From the NCBI GenBank assembly GCA_916700875.1, contig CAKAKS010000013.1, positions 11,276,096-11,340,095 of the forward strand: a stretch of 64,000 bases of DNA. Direction: 5' to 3'. How positions within the stretch are numbered: the stretch's first letter is position 1; the number at the start of each line of letters is the position of its first letter. This DNA is from Sebastes aleutianus. Lineage: Eukaryota > Chordata > Actinopteri > Perciformes > Sebastidae. The position numbers and the translations under genes are program-made. The notes beneath the pieces are model-generated. The model was not told the origin of the DNA and ran no database searches. It saw only the letters and a list, made by a program, of their open reading frames with translations. Below, piece after piece: positions 1 to 11,221 of this stretch.

Positions 1-47
1 AATGTTGACACTTGGGCAGTCTTGATACCGACTCACAAGGTAGCCTT

Positions 48-997
48 AAGCCTCGGACACACCAGGAATGTCCGGAGCGCGTGGCGGCTGCGTTACCTGT
101 TCTTTTTTATTTTGGCGACCGTGTTAACAGGTTAGAGCAGCCACACTGCCCGCGTGAGACACGCATCTCACAACAGACAGTGAAAGTGTCTGTTGACTGT
201 ATATTGACATCATATCAGCAATATTACTACAGTTTACATGTCTAGACATCTGTAGAATATGTCACTGACAGTGAAAGTGATCTATTGACTGTATATTTAC
301 ATCATACCAGCAAGATTACTACAGTTTTGATGTCTATCTTTAGAATATGTTACGGAGATGACAAAGACGTAAAGACTTATTTTCAAATCAACACTTCCTG
401 CTTTCATTTCAAAATAAAAGCCCTCAAGCGTTTTTCTGTGCACAGAATTCCTTCATTTGTTAACACAAGGCTTTTATTCTGAAATATGAGCAGTCAGTGC
501 TGTGGAACATGCAGTGACTTAGAGAGCTCCATGAATTGATAAAGTATGGGGTTTAAATCAACACTTCCTGCTTTCATTTCAAAATAAAAGCCCTTAAGCA
601 TTTTTTTCTGTAGACAGAATTCCTTCATTTGTTAACACAAGGCTTTTATTCTGAAATATGTGCCGGACAGTGTTCTAGAACATGCAGTGACTTGGAGAGC
701 TCCATGAATGAATATAGTATGGAGTATGGATTATTACTATTATTATTACTATGTAATTACCACACGTTTCTTTACCTTTCTATGTCTAAAATAAATATAA
801 ATGATATTTATAATGAAATTAAATGGCCATTAAAAGGCAAACTCTATGTAGAAAGACAGGGCTGACGGCAGCAGCTGCAGCAGCAAAAACGCAGCAGATA
901 CGCAGCTGAAATGCAGCTGGTGTGAACGCCCGATGCGTGAATCATGCAGCCACCACGCCACGCAGCCGCCACGCGCTCCTGACGTTCCTGGTGTGTC
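48..997. mobile_element. Non-autonomous DNA transposon with inverted ends, copy A
   Basis: The left arm near 54-91 (ggacacaccaggaatgtcc, then a gcgtggcggctgcgt block) is the inverted complement of the right arm near 958-997 (ending cctggtgtgtc). The arms match over about 38 bp with few differences. The interior has no transposase. A related copy lies at 57781-58374. This copy carries an extra internal tandem duplication (385-724). The superfamily was not assigned. Confidence 0.65.
385..724. repeat. Internal 170-bp tandem duplication in transposon copy A
   Basis: The segment starting aaatcaacacttcctgcttt at 385 recurs at 555, an offset of 170 bp. The similarity includes the gttaacacaaggcttttatt and gagagctccatgaat blocks. 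The related copy at 57781-58374 has only one version, so the duplication arose in this copy or its lineage. Confidence 0.75.
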
Positions 998-1676
998 TGT
1001 ATGAGACGCACCAGGCTTTTAACTAAATCCCATGTAAACCCATCCATGTCATTATTAGACAGTCAGAGCAGCTGATGTTGTGTAAAAAGCGAGAGAGTCC
1101 GCTAAGTGTGGGAGGGGCGGCGAATGGTTCAAACAAACGCAGGACTTTCACTCAGGGGACCAGCGTTCGGGTCCCGTGTGAAACCAAACATTGTGATTTC
1201 TTTAGTGACGCTATGTCACTGAGTCACATGACGTTATGTCCTTAGCTTAAGTTACCTTGCAAGCATACTTATTAAGCCAAACCTAGATTTTTTTTCTAAC
1301 CCTAACCAAGTAGTTTGACAACATTAACCACGTGCCAACTTTCTGTGTGAAGATATGACTAGTAGGGATGAGATCACGTCGGGAAACAAGACAAGAAACC
1401 GCCTACCAGTGGAGCCAGAGCTCACATTAAATATTAAAATGCCTTCAACCTTTTTTTGTTTTTTCTTTGTTCTTGTACACCTTAAATAACCTAACCATTA
1501 TTTTCATTTAGAAGAAAATTAAAGATATAATTGATATCTTAAGTGAAATATTCATCTGTAAATCAGCAGTGGTTAGACCACACCAGAATAAAACAGAGAG
1601 GCACTCGTCTTCTACGGCCTACTGGCGACGGGAAAGCAGTCAATCGCCTGATTTTAGCTGGTTTTCCTGTATTTAA

Positions 1677-2050
1677 AGGTCCCACATTGTGCTCATTTTC
1701 AGGTTCATACTTGTATTTTGTGTTTCTACTAGAACATGTTTACATGCTGTAATGTTCAAAAAACACATTATTTTCCTCATACTGTCTGCCTGAATCAGGC
1801 TGTCAGCTGATGACATTCACATACACTGCAACAGGAAATAAACTGGGACACATTTAGAATGTTGTATGATGTACGTTTAAAATTGTGTAAAGAAAAGACA
1901 GAAATCCAAACGGCTTGTTTCAAACGCAGAGTTTCTGAATACAAGCTGTGTGTATTTCCCTGTGGATTGAGTGTTTCGATACTTTCACAGTATTTATATA
2001 GGACTTAAGCCTGCTTTATAATAAAAAAACATGAAAATCTCACTTTTTTA
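1677..2050 (-). mobile_element. TTAA-target miniature element (AGGTCCC family), truncated
   Basis: It begins after TTAA at 1673-1676 with aggtccc, then follows the shared family text (caggttcatacttgtattttgtg, acatgtttacatg, tgtctgcctgaat) in reverse orientation. The middle is deleted relative to the copy at 6375-6878, and the far end stops in gaaaatctcacttttttat without the terminal motif. Confidence 0.65.
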
Positions 2051-2099
2051 TAATAATAAAAAAAACTGTACATAAGTGCTCATTTTTGTGGAGAAGGGG

Positions 2100-2250
2100 C
2101 ATGTGTCAGTCCTGGGATAGTCTGGCGACCTGTCCAGGTTGTACCCCGCCCTCACCAAATGTCAGCTGGGATTGAGTCCAACCCCCCCCCCCCCCCGCCC
2201 CTCGCGACCCTGAATAGGATAAGTGGTTACAGATCATGGATGGATGGAAA
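2100..2250 (+). mobile_element. 3' tail of a fish LINE, L2/CR1-like
   Basis: The text ctggcgacctgtccaggttg, then accccgccctc, gtcagctgggattgagtcc, a C16-type tract, cgaccctgaataggataagt and a final atggatggatgg is the familiar 3' end found in many fish LINEs with an (ATGG)n tail. No reverse-transcriptase coding sequence remains. Confidence 0.6.
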
Positions 2251-2254
2251 TCCA

Positions 2255-4010
2255 CCTGTTGGCTTTTACTCTGCGTGACTGAGAATGGGCCTATATAATT
2301 TAACTTAATATTGACATATCAATATATCACATCTATAGCTTGTGATGCATTTGAAGGAGTGCCATGGTCTAAAACAGTTTGGGAACTTCTGGTTTAGAGT
2401 TGAACTGTAAACACAGCATCTGCCTGGGAAAGTATGATTGTGACTCACTGCTCTGTTTGATGGTGATTTAAGACAGGATGGAGGCTTTACGGAGCAATAC
2501 AGCAATACGCTGTCTGCAGCAATAAAACGTAGATGTAGTCATCTCTCCATGAGGCCTCATCTCATCCAGCAGTAAAGTCAGCAGCCTGTGTGCAGCTTTG
2601 TGATGTTTTTGGAAAGTGAAGTTAATATCACATATTTTTATTGTGGCTACACTTGTTTCACAGTGATAATCTGGAGGGCATTGGGCAAATGTTTGCTCTC
2701 CAACAGTGTAAAACTGTAAAACAGACCACAGATATTCACACGCACACTGGAGGGAGCCGCTCACACAACAGAAAGAGTAAGAGAGAGGGTAAAAAGGAGG
2801 TTTGTCTTGCCATTATTTTTAATTATTAAGAAGTCAAATCAATTTAAAAAAGCAACAATCGGCTGTTTTATTGATTAATCTGACTATTATTTTACCTATT
2901 AGTAATTTATATAAAATGTCAGAAAACTGTGACAATTGCTTGTTTTGCTTGACCAACAGTCCACACCCCAAAGGTGTTCCCTTTATGATTATTGATGAGT
3001 AAGAAGATTAGCAATTATTCACATTTAAGAAGCTAAAAGGAATAAATTTGTGTCATTTTTGCTATAAAAAGATAACAAAAGACTTAAACAATTCATCAAT
3101 TTCCAGAACTTTTAATTTTGTGTGGCTTCTCAGCTTTTACTTAAAATGTTTATTACATTTTATTTATTGACTCAATTAATCCAACATGTATCTTGTTCTC
3201 CAAGATACAAACTAATTTTATCCTACGGTATAAATAATAAGACAAAGAACCTGCCATTACATAATCATCATATGTAAATCCAAAAGCAGTATTTTTTATA
3301 AGAAATTCAAATGAATAAATTAATTAATAATAAATTTAACAATAAAATAAATTAAAATCATAAAAATCAAAATCAATAAAAAAGGTTTTGTCCAATGCTG
3401 CAACAAATGTCTGTTTTATTGATTAATCTAACTATTATTTAGACTATTAATAGTTTATATAAAATGTAAGAAAACTAGAAGCTAAAAGGAGTGAATAATG
3501 TCTTTTTTGCAAAAAGAAAAAACAAAGGTAAAGAAAAATTTAATTTTTGATAAAAATAAATTAAATTAAATACAAAAATGTACCTTTTTTATTAGTATTA
3601 CTTAATTTTATTTATTTTTTCATTTTATTTTATTTATTTTTATTATTATTATTCTGTATGTTGGGTCGGTATGTTTGTGAGTCTGTCTGTAGATGTTACT
3701 TTTTGTTTGTGTTTTTTTGTCAGTTTGTGATCAAAATTAAAAATATATATATATATATATATATGTTTCACTGATACATTCTGTTAGAAGAGAGAAAAAC
3801 ATAAACAAATAAGATTGTAGAAAAAAGCATTTCATTTAACTCAGCAAAGTTTTTGCAATAATATATATAAATAAATAAAAAACAAAAAAATACAAAAATA
3901 CAAAAATGTAAAATTAAATCAAAATAAAAACATAAAAAACTCAAATAATCAAATAAAAGCAAGGAGAAACAGACAAACAAAATAATAAAAAATTATATTA
4001 TCTCACCTTT
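2255..4010. other. Non-coding AT-rich upstream sequence
   Basis: No gene is supported. The stretch contains two related segments, 2860-2940 and 3410-3475, both reading tgttttattgattaatct and atataaaatgt, which belong to a dispersed repeat type seen elsewhere in the window. A (TA)n run lies near 3740-3763. Open frames here are AT-rich low-complexity sequence. Confidence 0.5.
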
Positions 4011-4027
4011 TTTCAATCCACTCTTAA

Positions 4028-4029
4028 CT

Positions 4030-4061
<32 letters not shown>

Positions 4062-4409
4062 CGTGAGAGAGAGAGAGCGCCCTCTGCCAGCTCAAACTGA
4101 AACTGAGGCTCAGGACAAGAATCAATCCAGACTGTCTCAAAATTACAACAAATATCATCACATATATATATGATTAAGAACTGATGAAGATTTCACCTTT
4201 CACACACAATACAAGAATATAAATTATGGGATATTAGCTGCAAATAAACTGACTTTAGTCACTTCCCAAAGGAGATGTGTGCATATTATGAACAAAACTG
4301 AGTGTAAATAATGCACCTTTAAAATATCTGCTATTACTTTTCTTGCTTTGTTCTGCTTTGGCAATAATGTGCCCCCCCCCCCCCCCCCATACCTAGAAAG
4401 CAGCGAGCG

Positions 4410-4461
<52 letters not shown>
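4028..4461. repeat. GA repeats and C tract upstream of the gene
   Basis: There is an imperfect (GA)n tract at about 4030-4078, a C17 run at 4372-4388 and a long (GA)n run at about 4412-4461. The second GA run abuts the presumed 5' leader of the ligand gene, about 350 bp before the start codon. Reading frames through these tracts are low-complexity artefacts. Confidence 0.85.
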
Positions 4462-4462
<1 letters not shown>

Positions 4463-4807
4463 ATTCCTCCACAGCTCCAGGGTGATGAAAAGGTTAAGCC
4501 AGCCCCTTCTTCTGCTGCTGTCTCCCGGTTGCAGCCCATCAGTCCTCCGCTGCCTCCTCCAGCAGCTCCGGTCCCTCTTTACGCAGCAGCTCCAAACTTT
4601 ATCTCCCAGCTCGTCTCTCTCTCCTCTCCTCTCCCGCCTCTCTCCTCCTCCTCCCCCTCGCTTCTCCCGCATGAACAGCTCCATTGGCAGCGGACGCATG
4701 GAGATCTAATTTTGCTCCAATTTTCAGAGAGTGTGTGGAGGTTGTTGTTGTTGTTGTTGTTCTGCTGTTCCCTTGGTTGTGTGGTGTGCTCATGCGTCGG
4801 GAATGCC
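4462..4807 (+). promoter_or_regulatory. Probable 5' leader and core promoter area of the ligand gene
   Basis: This stretch between a GA repeat and the start codon is strongly pyrimidine-rich (runs of ctcctc and ctctct) and becomes GC-rich with CpGs near 4780-4930. No convincing TATA box was seen at a usual distance. It contains short upstream ATGs (for example 4482, 4529, 4671). The ATG at 4529 is in frame with the main start but would add a low-complexity N-terminus. The transcription start cannot be placed from sequence alone. Confidence 0.35.
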
Positions 4808-5029
4808 ATGGCCACTCCGAGCGCACAGCAGCAGCACCAGGATTACTTCCGATCGGTGAGCAGCGAGTCCACCACCTACATGATGGTCCCGGCCGGCGGG
4901 CCGACGGCGACGAGGCGCCGGGACGCGCCGTCCAAGATGTGGCTGGCCATGGTGGTGATCGTGGTGGTGGTGCTGCAGATCGCCTCCACCACCGGGCTCT
5001 TTCTCTACCTGAACATGTCCATATCACAG
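4808..5029 (+). CDS. tnfsf10: Coding exon 1 of a TNF-superfamily ligand, probably TRAIL (TNFSF10)
   Basis: This exon encodes the N-terminal 74 residues of a type II membrane protein. The ATG has a strong context (gccATGg). Residues 1-43 form a polar cytoplasmic tail with a Gln run and an Arg cluster (TRRRDAPSK). Residues 44-67 form one hydrophobic helix rich in Val, Leu and Ile (WLAMVVIVVVVLQ, then LFLYL). There is no cleavable signal peptide, as expected for TNF ligands. The exon ends in phase 0 at ISQ, followed by the donor gtaaga at 5030. Its partner exon is at 46403. TRAIL ligands bind death receptors as trimers and trigger apoptosis; that is family knowledge, because the receptor-binding domain is not in this window. 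The reading frame stays open upstream to an ATG at 4529, but that extension is low-complexity Pro/Ser/Leu, so 4808 was chosen. TNFSF11 (RANKL) has a similar layout and is the main alternative. Confidence 0.72.
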
Positions 5030-6370
5030 GTAAGAGCCGCTTTACACTCACTTTCATATGCGTTTTAACATGTAATCCTGCAGATCATTAATGCGCTTTT
5101 ACGCACCCAATTAGCGAGAAAATAGCCCAGTTTAAATTTACAGCTCAATCCCACATATGCACTTTTACTATTATAGTGAAAAGAGATATTATTGCATGAA
5201 GTATTTGGGGTGTAATTCATTTCGGGAAGAGGTTTGGCGGAGTTCGCCCCCGCTTTTGGGAAGCAGCTGTGCCTTACTGAACTCGTTGAACAACGCAATC
5301 CGGCGTTTACAAGCATTAAGACAGAAGGAATTAGCGGTTCTGTCTGTCCGGCTGCGTTTATCCAACTAAACGGGTTAAACTGCGTGCGTAAAAAGAACAT
5401 ATTGGAGCCATTTGGTTGGGAAGCAGAAAGTAGCTGTCGTTTGCTTTTAAGTAGGTTACAGATGTTGTGCACAGAGGTGAAATATGCAGGTCAGTGATGG
5501 AGCTGGGATGGTCCCACTGGGGGGTTTCATTTAAGCCTTTTTTATCGCCTGAAATAATCATGCACAGATAATACTACTGCACTTGTGCCTGGAGTTCCAA
5601 AGGGGTTTAATATTCCTACAGTCTTTAGAGCAAACATTTGCACAGCTGAGGTTTGGTTCCTCACTCTAGAAATCAATTAGCAGAGCTGCTGTCACCGCTA
5701 GAGTTAGTGAAAATTAGTCCTGCTGCAGATATACATGTACCAGAAACTCTAGTGTCCCAATGAGAGGTCAACAGCCAGAGGTGTCGCATTATGGTTCCTG
5801 ACTCTTCACAGGAAGTATAGCCTATACTTTGGTCTTTTGAAAAATCTGCTGGGATGAAGTTTGAAGTCGATGATGTCTGAATCCCAGCGAGAGGCTGGTT
5901 GAAACGGTAACGCTACTCCTCTACCACTCAGAGAGAGGAAGCCGGCCTCGGTGGACAATTGTGCATCTCCACATGAGAGGGAAAACCTGAGCGTCTCTCA
6001 GATACGCTTTCTTGGATCGTGTGGTGACTGGAAAACACAATACTTCCTCTTGAGGAGAAGGAAGAAGAAGACAAATGTTGCTTTATTAATGCTTCATTCA
6101 AAGCAGCAGGTGTTGATTCACATTTGAAGCTGTTTAGCTGCTGCTATAGGAGGTGTTCAGTTAGTGAGCCATCAGTGTGACAGACACATCATTTGTATAT
6201 TGAAAGGATCTAATATGAGACTTTTTGGCGAGCTAGCAAAGAGGAAATGTTTTTAATCCCCATCGTGTGTGGTTATCATGGGGTTGATGTAAGATAGATG
6301 CTTTTGTGTTAAACAGATGGGGAATCCCCAGGCAGGTTGGATATACTGTATAATACTATGACACACTGCC
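5030..6370. other. Intron 1 start, no gene or clear repeat seen
   Basis: This is single-copy-looking sequence with short open frames on both strands around 5065-5560. None resembles a known protein and none has splice sites that would add to the gene. It could hold intronic regulatory elements, but nothing specific can be named. Confidence 0.4.
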
Positions 6371-6374
6371 TTAA

Positions 6375-6878
6375 AGGTCCCATATTGTAAAAAGTGAGAT
6401 TTTCATTTATATTATAAAACAGGTTTAAGTGATATATAAATACTGTGAAAGTATCGAAGTGCTAAATATACAGAGAAATACACACAGCCCGTATTCAGAA
6501 ATCGTGTGTTTGAAACAAGCCGTTAGGCTTTCTGTCCATTTGTGATGTCACAAATATACAATATTTAGACCATTACACGGTTTTAAGTGTAAACATTCTA
6601 AATGTGTCCCAGTTTATTCCTGGTTGCAGTGTATGTGAGTGACATCAGCTGACAGGAAGTAAACATGGACCCAAACTGTTGCCAGGCAACGCAATTCTGT
6701 TTCAATTCCGTTGAAATGCACTAAAACGGAGCATTTCAGACAGAGGGTAAATACAGGTATATTGAGGCAGACAGTATGACGAAAAAAAAAGTTTTTTTAA
6801 CATTACAGCATGTAAACATGTTCTAAAAGAAACACAAAATACAAGTATGAACCTGAAAATTAGCATGATATGGGACCT
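6375..6878 (+). mobile_element. TTAA-target miniature element (AGGTCCC family), complete
   Basis: This 504-bp element starts AGGTCCCATATTGTAAAA and ends ATATGGGACCT, giving inverted ends. It is flanked by TTAA at 6371-6374 and 6879-6882. It has no open reading frame. TTAA duplication is typical of piggyBac and Kolobok transposons; which one cannot be decided by eye. Other copies: 1677, 9864, 42686, 59488. Confidence 0.8.
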
Positions 6879-7271
6879 TTAAATAGCTAAATATAGTAGG
6901 GCTGCCTGCAATTAACCATTATGTTCATTACAGATTACTCTACCGAGTAACTCTACGGAGTTATTTTTGTGCATACAGGAGTGACATAGGCTGTTAACCT
7001 GCTTATAATAAGGCTACCATACTGACCTTGATTATGAGACAAAATATATATATATACATATAATATAATATATATAATATACATATTTGAGAGGCTCAAA
7101 ACATCATTTTTGTATGAAAATTACTGCGATTTATTGATTATCAAAATAGTTGGCGATTATTTTTCTTTTGATTGACTAATCAATTAGTCTACTGATCATT
7201 GCATTTCTGAAATATAGCAGATTTGCTAATGATTTGCTAATGAAATGATTTAGGTAGGGCTGCCCCCTCTT

Positions 7272-7898
7272 TTTTTTTTTAACAATGTCTTTATTGTTTT
7301 TTTGTTATACAAACATCAGCATTATTATGCAATATATTCAATACAGGATTTACTTTAACAAACATAACATCCCCCACACACCCACCCGTTCTCTCTCAAC
7401 GTTTCCCTTTCTTACAAGGCCAAAATCAATATACAGCTTCAAAGTATCAATCATACAGTTAAATGGCACTCCTATCTTAATTATTCCTCCTGTAGAAGCT
7501 CTCTATTATCACTACTTTTTATGAAATCATTAAATGATTCACATACTTCCTCATAAACACCCAGTTTGTTTTTCATGATATATGTTATGCTCTCCATTGA
7601 CATACATTATGCCATATTTTTTTTTTTTTTTTTTTTAAAGTTATTTTTTTGGGGTGATTTTTTAAGCATTTTATTGATAGGACAGTGGATAGAGTGTTTG
7701 GAAAGGGGGAGAGAGAGAGAGAAATGACATGCGGACAGGACCACAGGCCGGATTCGAACCCGGGTCCACCGCTGCAAGGACTGAGCCTTGGCGATACATG
7801 GGCGCTCGCTCTACCGACTGAGCTAACCAGCCGCCCGTTTATGCCATATTTTTAATCCAAGCGCAAATTGTAGGTGCATCGGATTTCTTCCAGTTAAA
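7272..7898 (-). mobile_element. 3' end of a LINE inserted into the hAT-like element
   Basis: The insert is bracketed by the direct repeat agggctgccccctctt (7256-7271) and agggctgccccccctctt (7899-7916), a target-site duplication. A T-run at 7270-7280 on the + strand is the poly(A) tail of a minus-strand insertion. The body (aacaatgtctttattg and onward) looks like LINE 3' UTR without coding sequence. A SINE is nested within it. Confidence 0.55.
7623..7838 (-). mobile_element. tRNA-derived SINE
   Basis: Read on the minus strand, the head at 7838-7740 resembles a tRNA with a polymerase III A box (tagctcagtcggtagagcg) and B box (gggttcgaatcc). It is followed by a body ending in poly(A), seen as the T-run at about 7617-7636. 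The direct repeat ttatgccatattttt at 7608-7622 and 7839-7853 is its target-site duplication. The acceptor stem is not that of an intact tRNA gene, so it is called a SINE. Confidence 0.88.
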
Positions 7899-8184
7899 AG
7901 GGCTGCCCCCCCTCTTAGTCCATTAATTGACTAATCTGTCTTTTTGGTCTTTGGTCGGCTGAGATTTCCTTACTCGATTAGTCGTTTTTTATGCTTTTTT
8001 CATGCTGAATGACTTCAGAGTACATCTCTGGTAAACAGCAGATTTAAAGTGGTGCTATTGTGTGATTCTTTGTGGGGAAACTCAGTTTCCCTGATCTGTC
8101 GATAAAATCAATTAATCGATTAGTCGTCAAAATCGTATGAGTGTTAGTCGACTAAGAGTTTCTTTGTTCTAGGACAGCCCTAGC

Positions 8185-8285
8185 GTAATAACTTTAATGA
8201 TTAATCAATTATCAAAATAGTTGGCGATTGTTTTTCTGTCGCTCGAGTCCTCCAGTAGTCGACTTATCGTTGCAGCTCTAAAATC
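8185..8285. repeat. Dispersed AATCGATT-type repeat segment
   Basis: The motif attaatcaattatcaaaata, then gttggcgattgtttttctg and cgttgcagctcta, is shared with 7125-7205, 12790-12985, 20040-20127 and 62080-62153. It is the conserved end of a repeat family common in this window. No coding potential. Confidence 0.6.
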
Positions 8286-8948
8286 TAGCAGAAACACGTG
8301 TTTTTTTTTAACTAATAAAAGGATTTATGTCTGATAAAACTGTATTTCTTTGCTGCTTTTTGAAGTTGAGCGATAGGAAGGTAACGTCGGGGAAAACAGA
8401 CACGTTTGTGGCACATGTGAACGTAAACAGATGGAAAGTGATTTTAAATCATGCGTTAATATATCAACCTTTCGGGCCAGAAGTCCATGTACTTTCTCAT
8501 TTTTGTACACGGCCTTCCTGCCATGAGAGGAACATGATATAAAGGCTAAAATATATCAGAGTTTGACTGTGCCTGCTTCCAGTTCACTTACTGGCATGAA
8601 CGTAACAATCCTCTATCAGCAGAGTCTGCCGTAGAAATGTACTTTATAAACTTTAATGATTATATAATATACACATTATATTTGACACGTTGGAGGTAGA
8701 ATGAAATAAGGAATAGTTTGGAGATGACACTGGAGACCGAGATGAAAAACATGGAGCCATGTATCTGCATGTGGGGATTGGGAATCCCCTGGTTCTCATG
8801 CGAAGGCCGGCTATTTTTAATCTGGAAACAGGCCCTTCTTTGAATGGCAGTAGAGTTACACCCCGTGCCAGCCTGGTTAAGACAAAAGATGCTCTGAACA
8901 ATGAACACAGCACAATGAGGAAGGCTCCAGTGTTGCCTCAGTGCTGCA

Positions 8949-8952
<4 letters not shown>

Positions 8953-8999
<47 letters not shown>

Positions 9000-9021
9000 A
9001 ACACACAAACACACACACACA
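8953..9021. repeat. (CA)n microsatellite
   Basis: There is an almost perfect CA tract with interrupting aaacaaac units near its right end. Frames through it on both strands are artefacts. Confidence 0.95.
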
Positions 9022-9123
9022 TGTAAACACAGAAGCTCCTGGTGGATGTCCTCTACTGGTTTCTGTCTGTTGCTGCTGGATGAGGCACTTTGTTCAAACC
9101 GGTGATTCACTTCATACATACAT

Positions 9124-9190
9124 ATAATAATAATAATAATAATACATTTTATTTATATAGCGCTTTTCTGGTTGCTCAAAGACACTTTAC
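9124..9190. repeat. (AAT)n run and retroposon-type tail
   Basis: Six or seven AAT units lead into acattttatttatatagcg cttttc, a motif that recurs at the ends of many fish retroposons. Only this tail is recognisable. Confidence 0.4.
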
Positions 9191-9863
9191 ACAGATAAAG
9201 TGTACTTTGTGTGTTTTGTGTACGTCAGTGAATGTCAGACGGATTGGAGTTTTAAACGTACAAACATTTGTCAGAGACCTTACCTTTCTGACGGGGAACT
9301 GAAGCCGCTGTGTCCATCTATCGCCAAAGCCACCAGACTCCATTGAAAAAAACAGTAATTTGACCTCGCAGGACATGGGTTGCTGGTCTACCGCTGCCTC
9401 GATCGGTTAGTTGGTGACTATGGGTCGTCTCAATTCACAGATAATACTGATAATCTTACAACTCGTGCAATGGAGTAGTTTCATTTAAAATATCCATTCT
9501 CTTGTTTAGCATCACTGTTTTCGTTGCAATTGAACACGGGGAAGGAATAAATAAATAAATATCTTAAAGAATAGAACTATCCAAGTTTGTCCCCACCTCT
9601 GCGAGGTAAAATTACTGTTTTTGTCAAAGGAGTCTGGTGGCTTTGAAGAAAACGGCCTCAGTTCCCCGTCGGACACATAGACTGTATAGTTGTCTGACGG
9701 CGAGGTAAACTGGCGAAAGTATTCTAAATATAACGTAAACTTAAACTGATATTGATACTGACATCTACTGTAGGTAATACACTGACTGTGGATAAGTACC
9801 TCATACAACCCCACTGAGAAACACCAAGACTATCCCTTTAAAGAGATAAAATGTCGAGTTTAA

Positions 9864-10330
9864 AGGTCATTTTCAGGTTCACACTTGTATTTTGTGTTTC
9901 TATTAGAACATGTTTACATGATTTAATATTTAAAAAAAAACTTTATTTTCCTCATACTGTCTGCCTGATTATGCCTGTTTTTACCCTTTGTCTGAAACGC
10001 TTCGTTTTAGCGCAATTTAACGGAATTGCGTTGCTACTTCCTGTGAGCTGATGTCATTTACATTCACTGCAACAGGAAATAAACTGGGACACATTTAGGA
10101 TGTTTATGTTTAAAACCGTGTAATAATCTATTTATTGTATATTAGTGACATCACAAATGGACATATATCCCAACGGCTTGTTTCAAACGCACAATTTCTG
10201 AATACGGGCTGTGTGTATTTCTCCGTATATTGATAGTATAGTATATAGTATAACAGTATTTATAAAGCACTTGAAGCTGCTTTATAATATAAAATACATG
10301 AAAATCTAACTTTTTTACAATATGTGACCT
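9864..10330 (-). mobile_element. TTAA-target miniature element (AGGTCCC family), diverged
   Basis: In reverse orientation it starts aggtcattttcaggttcaca after TTAA (9860-9863) and ends acaatatgtgacct before TTAA (10331-10334). The inverted ends have decayed by a few bases relative to the copy at 6375. Internal blocks (acatgtttacatg, cgttttag, tgatgtcattta) match the family. Confidence 0.75.
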
Positions 10331-10546
10331 TTAAAAGAATAATAGGTGAGAGTAGGAAACTTAGTTATTGATAATTAACAGAAAAATAATTGGCAACTAT
10401 TTTGATGATAAAGTCAACATTCACTGGTTCCAGCTTCTCAATTGTGAGGATTTGCTGTGTTTCTCTGTTTTTTAGTGATAATAAACTGAATATCTTTGGG
10501 TTTTGGACTGTTGGTCGGACAAAGCGAGACATTTGAAGACGTCACC

Positions 10547-10796
10547 AGGGCTGTCCTCGACCAAAGAAACACCTTGTCGACTAACACTCACACCATTTTG
10601 TTGACTAATCGATTCATTTAATCAACAGATCTGTAAAACTGAGTTTCTCCACAAAGAATCACACAAAAGCACCACTTTAAATGTAGTGTTTACCAGAGAT
10701 GTGCTCAGAGGTTTCTTTGTAATTAGTCATTCAGCATGAAAACGACTAATCGACTAAAGAAATCTTGGTCGATTAGACCAAAACGACTGATTCTAG
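10547..10796 (-). mobile_element. hAT-like miniature element inserted in another repeat
   Basis: It starts agggctgtcctcgaccaaag and its body is the reverse of the element at 7917-8181 (blocks cgactaac, ctccacaaagaatcaca, cagcatgaaa). The flanking 8-mers acgtcacc (10539-10546) and acatcact (10797-10804) match at 6 of 8 positions, as expected for an old hAT target duplication. The surrounding text (gacatttgaagacgtcacc and ttgggcttcaggaa) is one interrupted AATCGATT-type repeat. Confidence 0.6.
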
Positions 10797-11178
10797 ACAT
10801 CACTTTGGGCTTCAGGAAGTTGTGATAGGTATTGTTTATCTTTTATTTCTGACATTTTATAGATCAAACAATGAATTAATCAATAAAATACTTTTCATTG
10901 ATAATGAAAAGCACTTCTCTTATGTTTCTTATCGGGCTTCTTTACATCTGTTTCATCTCTGTGGATGAAACGCTATAGCCTGAAGGGATGAAACTATATT
11001 TGCAGTATGTTGCATCTTTTTATTATCTGCATTAAATCTAAATCTAAATTAATTTCCACATGTTTTATGACTTCCTTGATCCGGGTCACATGAGATCTGT
11101 AACAGTTTATTTGATATTAAACTATAATCGCTGTAAAGTCTTTGAAGTTTGCTGCACATGACCACACATATTACAAAG

Positions 11179-11182
11179 ACAC

Positions 11183-11221
<39 letters not shown>

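Larger units (their letters stand above)
7256..8181 (+). mobile_element. hAT-like miniature element, split by a LINE
   Basis: The left end agggctgcccc at 7256 (repeated at 7899) and the right end aggacagccct, ending at 8181, are inverted. The interior (cattaattgactaatctg, then gttagtcgactaagag) matches the inverted copy at 10547-10796. A LINE fragment interrupts it immediately after the first 16 bases. No transposase frame remains. Confidence 0.6.

Noticed and set aside
4808..5029. RANKL (TNFSF11) as the first choice for the gene
   Set aside because: The transmembrane-to-stalk join (YLNMSISQ) and the EPC...IKAYISK stalk fit TRAIL better than the MDPNR-type RANKL stalk, but this is a judgement by eye and remains open.
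4599..5057. 152-codon antisense frame over exon 1
   Set aside because: Shadow of the GC-rich exon 1 and CpG-rich leader; Arg/Pro-rich with no family similarity.
7740..7838. tRNA gene
   Set aside because: A and B boxes are present, but a SINE body, poly(A) tail and target duplication follow, so it is a tRNA-derived SINE.
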